The notes under the pieces were generated by a model that was given only the letters and a program-made list of their open reading frames with translations, was not told where the DNA came from and did not search any database. From Anthopleura xanthogrammica (Eukaryota > Cnidaria > Anthozoa > Actiniaria > Actiniidae): a DNA stretch of 64,000 bases. The stretch lies in assembly GCA_964019055.1 (NCBI GenBank), contig OZ025206.1, forward strand, positions 28,965,012-29,029,011, read 5' to 3'. Made by a program: the position numbers and the translations under genes. Below, in pieces: positions 23,509-35,500 of the stretch. The stretch's first letter is position 1. Each line of letters opens with the position of its first letter.

Positions 23509-26500
23509 CTACGACGTACTGCCATCATGCTCGCTTCTTGCTGGTGGACTTCCGCCAGCACTTGGTGTCCTCGCTCTATTTTCTGTTCTTGCTTTTTCAT
23601 TGGCCATAGCAAGTTTTCTGATGTTGGAAAGACAACCAGCAGCAGCTTCCTGCAAAGCTTCGTCATCTGAGCCTACCATCTGTACCAGAGGCTGTTGGAA
23701 AACAATAGGTTGGCATAAACTTTGATCAATAAAGTCAAACAAGGATATGAAGATAATTAAGGACAAAGATTTAAGGGAATGATGATACATGGTATGCCAA
23801 ATGGTAAAACAGTGGGTTAGATGTATGTGCCCTCGTTGATGGTCCAGAAATAGAAGACATTGGATTATGCATGCACACGCACCTTGACCACACCCTTATC
23901 GTGCATTTTGATGCAGCTATCAGCATTCTTGGCCAACTGGTGTAGTGCACGGACTGCAGAACGTTTCAAGTTCATATCGTCAGTAGACAAGTAATCAACC
24001 ATGGCTTCCACGGCTCCTTCTTTGGAGAATTCTTGGGCATTATTTCCCCATTTACTGCACCTAATTGTAATGAAAGGATTATCAGGATTTCTAACCCAGT
24101 TTTGAAAACGTCTTATTTTTAGAATCCGTTTATGTGAAGATAGATTGACGTTACTGGTAGGGCTTACATTTTTGTTTTTATTTGTTGTCTCCTGAGGGAG
24201 GAGTGAGAACAAAAGACTTGTCTGTAGGGCCAGGGTCTCCCTACTAGTTCCCTACCGGTGTGTTGGTTAGACGTCTAAGAAGTAAGCTTACCTTGCTATT
24301 GCTTCAGCGAGATGTTGGCGTAATGCCATGTCGTTCTATAATAATAAAACACAAATCATTCTCATGTTATTATTGGCAAACGGCTTTTTGTAATTATCTT
24401 GAATGATACAATTTTCTTGCAAGGTTTTTGCAATGGAATTACACAGCGCATTTCAATGTGCTACTACTAAATGCCGCCAGTTTTCTTGTAAATGACCAAA
24501 TCTTCCCTAAAGGTTCCACAACTATGTTTACCACTGGTAACCTTTCTTGGCGATAACTCTGCAAGAATTAGTAAAAAGGGAACAGAGAGAACAGCTACTT
24601 TTTCCCTTGTATGTGGTCCATCGATCTCTTCAAACAATGTTCATGCTTAACAAATGCTATTCCCTATTTTGTCGTATAAATAGTAAGAAGCAACACGCGC
24701 GCAGAATGAAAGGTAATCCATCGGAAAATGATTTAACTGATTACAATAAACGATGTGTCAAGACCAATTGCCCAATCTTCAGTACAATCTATTTGAAAGA
24801 TATTCAAGATGATAATGTACTAATAATAATGATGACAAAAGATATCATACAATGGAAGTCATGTTGGCAAGTAATGGTACCACGCCATAATCTTGAAGCA
24901 CTCCAATATTCTCGTAATCATTTGCAATGTTGGAAATTGCAGCACAAATACTTGTTAAAACCTGTCAGGGATAAAAACAAATAAGACCAATCAGGTTATG
25001 TCAGTGAAATATCTGAACCAATTCACCAACAGGCTTTTTCAAGACAGGTCGAGTACTGCTATCAAATGAAAATGGAAGCGATGCCTCAGTCAAGGAGCAG
25101 AGAGAGCGGTTTCTGTGGCAGTGGGAATTTGTTTTGGGAAACATGTTGCTGTGCTGCTAAAAGAAATGAACAAGTACTTATAGCAAAGAGGAAGATACCA
25201 ATACTCTTGTTTGATATTGGACCAGCTACTATATATTGAGAATACGTACGATAAAGATCTAGATATGCAGACATAAGAGAATACAAGGACCTCTCCGAAG
25301 TGAAACAGAAACTAGAAAAGACCACAGATTTACCTCAATGTCATCTGACTTCAGTAAATTAACAATCAGTTCCAGTCCTCCAACGAACGAACGAGCATTT
25401 TCCCATGCGTCCTAAAAACAGTGATTTTTAAGAAATTGTCAATGACTTTGCAATTGTCTAAGGAGTGTACACTGTTACAACAAGACTTACAGGAGTATCC
25501 TCTGTTAGACCATAGATCCCCCATGCAGCGCTTGATATAACCTGTAACAAACGCACCAATAAGCTTCGGTATTGTTTTGAACCAATAATGTGTTTTTATT
25601 CTAATTCCTAACATTAATTGTGCCTTTGTTTTTCGTCTTCACAAACCCGAGGAAGGGTACTTTTGGAGGAAGGGTGGGTGGGCTGGATAGTTATTGCATT
25701 TCTTCTTAGAAATTTCCAAAAGGGCATTTGCAAATTAACCAAGTCCCCCATGCTACTTTATTGTTTATCTATTAAATCATTCCTGTCACCTCCTCATTAA
25801 CAGTGGCTATTCAGGGTATAGGTAATCTCCAGTTACTCAATATGCTGTGTGTGTCAGCCTGAATGATTAATGAATACGATCATTTCTCAGTTGCTCTGTT
25901 GTCTAGTTTGATATCAGATAATTTTTCACCCTAAAAGTTCGTAACATTTGACCATATTTAGTCATGACGAGGTTTACCAACCTTTGGATTATTTGATTTC
26001 AGTAAAGACCAAAGTAATCGTAGCCCATCCAAATGATTGATGAGACTGAAATACCAAAGAAACGTTGATTAAAATACAGAGAGGTCAATAGAAAGTCCTG
26101 TCACCGCAATAGGCAATGCTATTGCTAACTTGTCTTGCGCGATCGATAACAAAAGTTGGCCCACAGTTGCCCCGAAGAAGCAATTTTGGTACAGTTTGCT
26201 TTGCAGAAAAGGTTACAAGGAACATAACCTAGTGTAGGTCCAGTGTAGCAGCGCCTTCATTATTGCGACTCCCCCTGAACATAAATTATCAGAGAATACT
26301 AAGAAACCGCAGTAATAGGCCACTTGAGGTGCAAAAGGAAAGCAAAGTGGCTTTTGTTTATCATGATCACTCCTCACATGCTCACACTGAGAGTGTCAAG
26401 TAATCAATACTTTAGGTATATATATGGAGGCTTTTTCATTGAGTATAATTAATGCTCTTTAGTCGTTTATTCCAATTCCATTTTTGCATGCTTTCGGTTT

Positions 26501-29500
26501 TTGGGTTCAATTTTTTGTGTCTCTGCCTTGTGTTGTTGCATGAAAAACTGGTTACTTGACTCGCTTCAGTTATTGAGATTTATGTTAACCCGTTTTTCAA
26601 TACGGATATCGGACAAACTGTTGATACGAATGTTTTCTCCGGTCCCGCGGTCAGTTTCCGTATTCACGGATTCAACTGTAGTTTTTAAAATTTGGTCATA
26701 ATGAAACGTCCTCACTGGAATGAACGACTTTTGTTCGGAATCATGCATGGTTAATCCAAAATAAATAAATCTTGCTGTGTTTTTCCCTCCCAAGGATATA
26801 AAAGATAAAAGTGGCCGCCGCAAGAGAAAGGAAAGTTAACTATAGTCTAAAATCCATCTTGTTGGCATGGGCTATGTGTAATATACTTTGCAGACCCGTA
26901 CCAAGGTCTTTGTGCGGGGGGTGGGGTGATTGGGGGGGGGGGGTGCGAGCTTGGTCAAAACGGACTACATTGTTGAAATATTTGACTTGGCGTAACCAAA
27001 ATGTGGACCTTTGGGTCTTGTGGGGGGAGGGGGGATTGCGGACGCACCCCGTGCAACCCCTAGGTACGGGCCTGCTTTGAACTGTATTCCTCAGTTACAA
27101 AGGTCAATAATGGTAAATGATTCAAAGCGCAACTCCTGACACATCCTGCAGCTAGTATCTATATCTTTTGAATAAGTCCGTTTGAATAAAAAACGTAAAA
27201 ACGTTGATTGAAAAAGCGAGTTTATCATATCAACAGTAGACCAGTAATGGAATGGGCTGTTTACCCCTTTCCCCTTCTGACCTCATACAACAAGCTGATA
27301 GAAGTTGTATAAAATGACGTAATAGCTCTACAAAGTTAATTATTGACAATTTTTCTCCAAAAGGTCAGTTTTAGAACAAGTACAGGGATCTGGAAAACTG
27401 ATTGCTTCGTCTGATCAAGTTCTACAAGCTACTACACAAACCATTCCACTACCAAGAAAACTTGACAATCTTATTCAACATTTTTTCCATTTTAAAAGGT
27501 ATATATACTCACTCTCTACATTCCCGGTATTTTGAGCAGGCAGCAATGGCCCTTGAAACTTGTTCGACGAGTTTCTCATTAGGAGTTGTCGATAGTTGTA
27601 CGAGAGTCTTGCAGCCTTTGCAAGCAAGAAGTTCTCGACATCCTTCATCGATCTTTGACAGTTCTGCCAAAGCCCCAACAATATTGATCTCAACCTGAAA
27701 AAATCAATTTCCATTTTAACAGAATGAGAATCAGATTGGGAAAGAACTCAGACCCGCACGCATGGAATCTCAGATCAGTGGTATAGCGACATATTCGAAC
27801 TTCGAAGAGCAAGCGCGTTTTGGCGCAATTTCCCGCCAAATCCACAGGAACTCCGTCAATTATTCATTTATTTATTCATATTTTTTTTTGCTTTTGGTGT
27901 CCTAGTGTATTCAATCATCTTCAGGGATTACGAGAACTGGAGCAAAGAGTTCACACCATACTGTACTTACGTCTTCAGGCTGCTGTTGTTCAGGATTCTG
28001 TAGATATTTCAGAAGTGTTTCTACTGTGTTCATTTGAAGAAAGCTGTGAATGGAAGGCAAGCAAAAAAAATATCAGAACAGAAAGAACCCACATCAACCA
28101 CTGTTGTATCCATTTACCAACCTTCGAGCATTTTCTATACTAATGGAACATTTCCATATCGCACCAGTCACAGCTGCCAATAACTTCTTGTTTCCAGCTG
28201 ATTGTGAGAGTAGAGCAACCAATGGTTTAAGGCCACCAAATCGATTAACAATCTTGCGCGTCTCCTCGTCTTCCGCACACTAAAGCATTAAAGTCAAAAG
28301 GTGTCAGTTATCAGTTGAGGAAACGTTTAGCGTGAAATTGGAATCATTCCTAAGTAATTTCGGAGTAAAGCCTAACCATATTCGGATCAGACACAACTAG
28401 CTCATTATTGGTTGTCATGCAGGACGCCAATGACATTATATGCATCTTAATCTTTCTTTTTTTACTCAAGTTTGGATCAAGAGCCATTTTGTGTACTGAA
28501 AAACTCAATAAGCTCTTCTCCCAGACCCTCTCGACTATAACGGTTGGGCTTGGTCGCGATGGGTCTGGACAATGCCTCAGTGTTACCTTGAATAATGCAT
28601 TTGCGCAGTAGGTTTGAAGTTCTTCATTTTCTGTTTGAAGATGTTGCACGATTGTCTCGATCATGTTCTCTTGAAGGAAGGCGTGACGAAAACGAGCCTA
28701 CATGATAAATACAAAACAGTGAGTGTACTAGCTAGTAACCACGAAGAAGATTCATTGACGTCACATGTTAGGGGCCCATCAATCGGACCCTCTTCTTTTA
28801 TCAACCCGTTTGAGACATGTAAACTTGTTACCTCAATAGCGCATTCCTGAACGAGACCGATGACTGGTATAAGGATTTCTTCTCGATCAATTTTAATGAG
28901 TTTGGCTAGTAATGGAACACTGCCTGTTTTAAAGATAGTTGTTCTGCTGCACCTACTCTTGCTGCAGCTCCACAGAGCGAGTGCAGCACATCGAGACACT
29001 TCCATTTCCATCATTATCTGTTCCTGAGACTTGGAAAGATTGTGTTTTGCTTGTTCGTCTTGTAATCTCAAAAGTATGACCTGAAAGATATTGTTTAGCG
29101 TTGTTTTGTATATCTATAACAACTCTTTTTGAAATACTATTAATTGGTTTTATCAATTATCATATAGTCATTTTCTCTCCTTCTTGTTCCTTCTTACATC
29201 TTCCATCTACTTTATCCTTCGTCTTTACTTTTGTTTGTTTGTTTGTTCATTTGTGTGTTTGTTTGTTTGTTTGTTTGTTTGTTTGTTTGTTTGTTTGTCC
29301 ATTTGTTTGTTTGCTTGCCTGCTTGTTTGTTTGTTTGTTTGTTTGCTTGCTTGCTAGATTGTTTGTTTGTTTGTTTGTTTGTTTGTTTGTTTGCTTGTTT
29401 GTTTGTCCATTTGTTTGTTTGCTTGCCTGCTTGTTTGTTTGTTTGTTTGTTTGTTTGTTTGCTTGCTTGTTTGCTTGCTTGTTTGTTTGTTTGTTTGTTT

Positions 29501-32500
29501 GTTCATTTGTTTGTTTGCTTGCCTGCTTGTTTGTTTGTTTGTTTGTTTGCTCGCTTGTTTGTTTTTTAGTTGGGTTTGTTGGTTGTCTATCTGTCTGTCT
29601 GTTTTATGCAAGACTTTAACAAATTGAACAGATCATTTGCAATGCCTACGTCACGTGCAATGCCCGATATCTGATTGGCTATGAAATAATCTCTGTATAT
29701 TTCATTCTATTACCATTTTTTGTATTCCTCCACATCGTCTCAGGATGTTCCTCGCTCTGCTTGACATGGCCAGATTAGCAAGAGTAGCTGCTGCTAGTCC
29801 TTGTACTTCTTTGCCTCCATTAGCCACGAGATCAACCATGATTGGTACTCCTACACATTACATCGTCATGTCGATCAGTACTGCTCATCAACATGCTAAA
29901 TTATTGATATTCCCCTCGGCATTCTGTTCCCAATGTTTTAAATCGGCCACAACAAAAATTGTTGGTAATGACTAAGCTGCAGCACAAACCCCTAACTTAC
30001 GTTCCCTGCTTTCCACATTTGACGCTGAAACTTTATTTCCCTTATACCGTCGTGATACCTCTACTATACCATTAGTTTTGTTGGCCTAATTAACACTTTT
30101 TTTTTCGACCTCCAAAGAATCAAAAACATTTTAATAAGGAAAAACGATTCGAAGAGTATTTTGCATGTAGTAGTGGTCAGTATAAAGATGTAATAAGTGA
30201 TCATCCAGCACTCACTGGGCCCCGTCTTTCTTCAAACTAGACAGTATTACTAAGATTATGTCGGCTCTGTTCACTTACCACCCAGCTTGATAATAATATT
30301 GATGTTATATTTGCTGCTTGTGGTGAGAGGCAACAGGATCTTCAATGACCCAATCTTACATCGCTGATCGTCTGTCCTGAGGATATTGATCAATACTCGC
30401 ATACCATTAACCTCGCGTATAGCCATTTGACTTATTTCTAGGGACAGATTGAAGTCTTTCAGAGCACACAAACAAAGCACTGTGGCTGTTGGGTTGCCTA
30501 TCTGTTGATATGGAGATATTACAATCACCAGCTATTCGAATAACGTTTTATCGTATAAGTGATCAGTGAGATTCCATACTATCTGATTACCTTGAGGAAT
30601 TTAACCATTCGTTGTATCTGCCAAAACTCAGATGGTAAATCGGCAGCATTCTAGTAAAAAGCAAAAATGAATATCATCATAAACACTATAGATGCGATAC
30701 CCTTTAGCGATTGTCCTAGCTCAATTAATTTTTCATTCATTCATCCATCCATCCATCCATCCATCCATCCATCCATCCATCCATCCATCCATCCATCCAT
30801 CCATCCATCCATCCATCCATCCATCCATCCATCCATCCATCCATCCATCCATCCATCCATCCATCCATCCATCCATCCATCCATCCATCCATCCATCCAT
30901 CCATCCATCCATCCATCCATCCATCCATCCATCCATCCATCCATCCATCCATCCATCCATCCATCCATCCATCCATCCATCCATCCATCCATCCATCCAT
31001 CCATCCATCCATCCATCCATCCATCCATCCATCCATCCATCCATCCATCCATCCATCCATCCATCCATCCATCCATCCATCCATCCATCCATCCATCCAT
31101 CCATCCATCCATCCATCCATCCATCCATCCATCCATCCATCCATCCATCCATCCATCCATCCATCCATCCATCCATCCATCCATCCATCCATCCATCCAT
31201 CCATCCATCCATCCATCCATCCATCCATCCATCCATCCATCCATCCATCCATCCATCCATCCATCCATCCATCCATCCATCCATCCATCCATCCATCCAT
31301 CCATCCATCCATCCATCCATCCATCCATCCATCCATCCATCCATCCATCCATCCATCCATCCATCCATCCATCCATCCATCCATCCATCCATCCATCCAT
31401 CCATCCATCCATCCATCCATCCATCCATCCATCCATCCATCCATCCATCCATCCATCCATCCATCCATCCATCCATCCATCCATCCATCCATCCATCCAT
31501 CCATCCATCCATTCAATCTTTTCTCCTTCCTTCTTTTGTTTATTAAGCCACTCAGTCAGTTACTCAATCACTCTCTTCCTCCCTCATTTCATCCTTCCAT
31601 CCTGCCATATATCCTTCAATCCTTACACCCTTTCCTCCCACCCAATCCTTCCCACTAACCACCACCCATCCGTTCTCCCTTCTCTTACTATTTTTCCATC
31701 CAAGACACGATCATCTTCTTCCTGGCTCTCAGTCGAGCTTTCACTGTTCTCTGTATCAGCTCTTCCCATCACAGACTTTCGTTCAGACATCACAGTATAC
31801 CTACGACAAAAGCGTTTATAGTTTGTGGTAATTATTGTTTTTATTCTTACTGAGTACATGCTGAGGACAAACCGAAAAGAGATTTTATTTCACTTGCTGA
31901 ACTCGGCATCACATGTGAGTAGAGTTCTCTCTGTGAGTTAGCTGTACCCTGACTTAGATCAGCCCACTTGGTTGTTTCAGGGCTCGATCTGGGAGTTAGC
32001 CATGCCCTGACTTAAATCAGCCCAGAGGTTATTTCAGGGTTCGATCTGGGAGTTAGCCATGCCCTGACTTGGATCAGCCCAGAGGTTGTTTCAGGGTTCG
32101 ACTGTGAGTTAGCCATGTCCTGACTTAGATCAGCCCAGAGGTTGTTTCAGGGTTTGATCTGTGAGTTAGCCGTGCCCTGACTTAAATCAGCCCAGAGGTT
32201 GTTTCAGGGTTTGATCTGTGAGTTAGCCATGCCCTGACTTAGATCAGACCAGAGGTTGTTTCAGGGTTTGATCTGTGAGTTAGCCATGCCCTGACTTAGA
32301 TCAGACCAGAGGTTGTTTCAGGGTTTGATCTGTGAGTTAGCCATGCTCTGACTTGGATCAGCCCAGAGGTTGTTTCAGGGTTCGACTGTGAGTTAGCCAT
32401 GTCCTGACTTAGATCAGCCCAGAGGTTGTTTCAGGGTTTGATCTGTGAGTTAGCCGTGCCCTGACTTAAATCAGCCCAGAGGTTGTTTCAGGGTTTGATC

Positions 32501-35500
32501 TGTGAGTTAGCCATGCCCTGACTTAGATCAGACCAGAGGTTGTTTCAGGGTTTGATCTGTGAGTTAGCCATGTCCCGACTTAGATCAGCCCAGAGGTTGT
32601 TTCAGGGTTCTATCGGTGAGTTAGCCGTGCCCTGATTTAGATCAGCCCAGAGGTTGTTTCAGGGTTCTACCGGTGAGTTAGCCATGCCCTGACTTAGATC
32701 AGCCCAGAGGTTGTTTCAGGGTTTGATCTGTGAGTTAGCCATGCCCTGACTTAGATCAGCCCAGAGTTTGTTTCAGAGTTTGATAACAGGGGCGGATTTA
32801 GGGGTGGGCCGACGGGTCAGCAGTCCCCCCTTTTAAAAGATGTATTTTCTTTAAACTTGGCAAAGTAAAAAAATTGCAAACGGTCTTGAAGGTTTTCTCT
32901 CAGGACGAAGTTTTCCGGCCGGCCCACCCCTTTCTTTGGTTCCTGGATCTGCCCCGGGTAAGATTGACATTTGATTAGACATGGCCAACTATTCCGGCCA
33001 CTGAGCCCGCAATGAGGCAGCGGTTATCCCCAATTGAATTACAAAATGGCGAATCTAAAATATAAAGATTTGATAGCCGCGAGCCAAGAAATGAAAGATA
33101 AAAGTACGCTTTTTAAATGGAGAACAATTTCCTGGGTTATCATAGCATACAATAACTCCTTACCCTTCATTCTGACCAATAAAATTAACAAAATAAAGCG
33201 TTTGAATGTTTCCTTTCTTTGGCAATCGTTCGGACTAGAAAACGACATACTTTTTGCTGTAAAATTTATACAAAAACGCGCAGCACTGCGAAGTAACAAG
33301 ACCAATTTATCGAATTACAGAATTCATATTAGAATTCATCAAAATTTAAAGAATATACTAACCCTGAAATCCTTATTTCAAGGGTTTGTCCAATTTATCG
33401 ATGTTTTGATGTTTCCTTGGCGATTCCTTGCTTTTTTTGGCGATAAAATGCTGCAAAACTTCTTCAGTCGTCCTCGTACGGTATGTCGTTCTTCCGGTCT
33501 GCGAAGTTTAGTGAATTTCCAACCATTTTTATTACGTAAAACTCCATCAAATATCGACATGTTTGGTATCAAAATGTCGCTTGAAAACACTGCTTTCTAG
33601 CTGCAATGCAGTAAAGATGGCCAGTGGTTTCTATTGCTACAGCTTTACTTTCGGTGCTTTTTGGCGCAAAAGCGCGCGAAAGTCAAATTATACAGTCTCT
33701 AGAAGTGAAGGAAAAATGTCCGATCTATTACAAAAATACGACCTGCAATTTCAGGGTTAGTGTATTCTTTAAATTTTACCCAGCAAATAGATTCGCCATT
33801 TTGTAATTCAATTGGGGATAACCGCTGCCTCATTGCGGGCTCAGTGGCCGGAATAGTTGGCCATGTTAAATTACTATACACACCTTTCACTCGTTCTGAC
33901 ACTTCTTGGCTTCGTTGGAGTTTGTTTCTTATTCGTTTCTTCATCACTAAAAATATCGACACAAAGCACAGCCATTCATTTTTTGTTTGTTTTCATAATG
34001 ATAGGAGAAACTATTTTTAACCCCGGGTGGCGTAGCGGTGAGAACGATCGCCTCTCACCAAGGCGATCCGGGTTCGAGTTCCGCCGGGTTCGGTATCACC
34101 GTATGGGAGTTGAGTTGTTTGATGGTTCTCTCCCGTGCTTCGAGGGTTTTTCCGGCTTTTCCGGTTTTTCCTCCTTCCGCAAAAATCAACTTCTAAATTC
34201 CGATTGGAAGAAGACCCACTCTGTGGAATCCACTGTTAATTCGCATTTATTTTCGCATTTATTTTATTTATTTTTCTGTTCTTGGCTCTGTCTTACATTA
34301 CAGGGACCGCAGATCATAGTTTTGTGTCTGTATTGGGAGGGGGGGAGGGGGCTAATATGGGGGGGGCGAGGGAAAGCCCCCACCCCCTGAAAATGTTTAG
34401 GTTGAGACTATCGGAAATGCAGTTTCCAGTACCATGAAACTCATGTCAAAGCGTTAGGCAACTCAGATTATAGAAAATCTTCTTTACATTAAGCTATGAT
34501 GGTTTGAAAGTGGTTGACTAATATACCCTTTTCGAATATGACGTCTATGACGTCAAACGAGAAGTCCTAGAATGTCCCGGATGTTATGAGTGATAAATGA
34601 TTGTGTTTTGAAATCCGTGGCACTCCAGTCCCGGATGCTGCTAGTGGAAATCATTGAGTTTCAACTAATTTTTACTTTATTTTACTTTTGAAATTCTCCG
34701 GCAATTCCTAAAAGTCAAATTGTTGTTCTTCCTTCTTTGTCTATGATCGTTGTTTTTGAGCTGCGTTCTGATTGGTTAAATTGATGGAGCATTATTGGCT
34801 GATATATTAACATTCTCTTAAGATTGTGTTCTAGTAATTACACTCGTCACATACTTTTAACAGTACAGCCATGTTGCTGTAATGTTGCTCTCTGGTTTGT
34901 ATTTTCTAGACAGTGAACTTATTATCGTCAAACATTTGGCCCAATATCTGATAGTTCAGTATTTTAACACCATACCTGTCTACATTGTCATCATCAAAAA
35001 GTCGAAGGTTTTGCCATTTTGTAGACGGTTGACGTCTTGAAGTATATCGTCTACTTTCTGTTCCGACGTTCTTTTCTTTTTCATTTTCAACCTTCTTCTG
35101 ACTTGAATCACTTTTTTTCTTCCTTGTTACTTGTTTGTTTCGTTGGTTATTATTTTCTTCTTGTTTGGTGTTGCTATGGTTACCAAAACGAACAATTAAA
35201 CGACTTTCTCAATATAAAATTTCAACGGGGAGATTGATTATCTCGTGTAAAGGTGATTAGCGCATCATCAGAAAATGGGGCAGCGCAGGATGGCGTAGCG
35301 GTAGCGCACTCGCTTCCCATGCCAGGGGTCTCGAGTTCGATCCTCGAGATAGTCAGGTCTGTTGAGTACGAGCACCAAACGTGGCACAAATGTTCGTTGG
35401 GATATACTAAACACATTTAGGGATAATCTTTATCAAGATTCATATGAAACAAAAAGGCCCCTTCCTTCAAGTCTTAGCGCTAACATGAAAGTGCTGTTTA

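Noticed and set aside
29101..29627. Cys/Leu/Val/Phe-rich and Lys/Gln/Thr-rich repeat frames
   Set aside because: Products of the TTTG tract on either strand.
30667..31821. Open frames of up to 384 codons (Ile-His-Pro-Ser or Met-Asp-Gly-Trp repeats)
   Set aside because: Pure CCAT array; every frame is open because the tetramer contains no stop codon. The array is intronic to ODAD2.
31905..32786. CRISPR-like array
   Set aside because: Units are contiguous with no unique spacers, and the context is a eukaryotic intron.
33034..33600. 188-codon open frame inside the 888-bp inverted-repeat element
   Set aside because: No recognised domain, no splice or homology support, and its start codons lie in the inverted arm. 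Kept only as part of the element.
35283..35358. Functional tRNA-Gly gene
   Set aside because: The anticodon and T arms are good but the acceptor stem does not pair.
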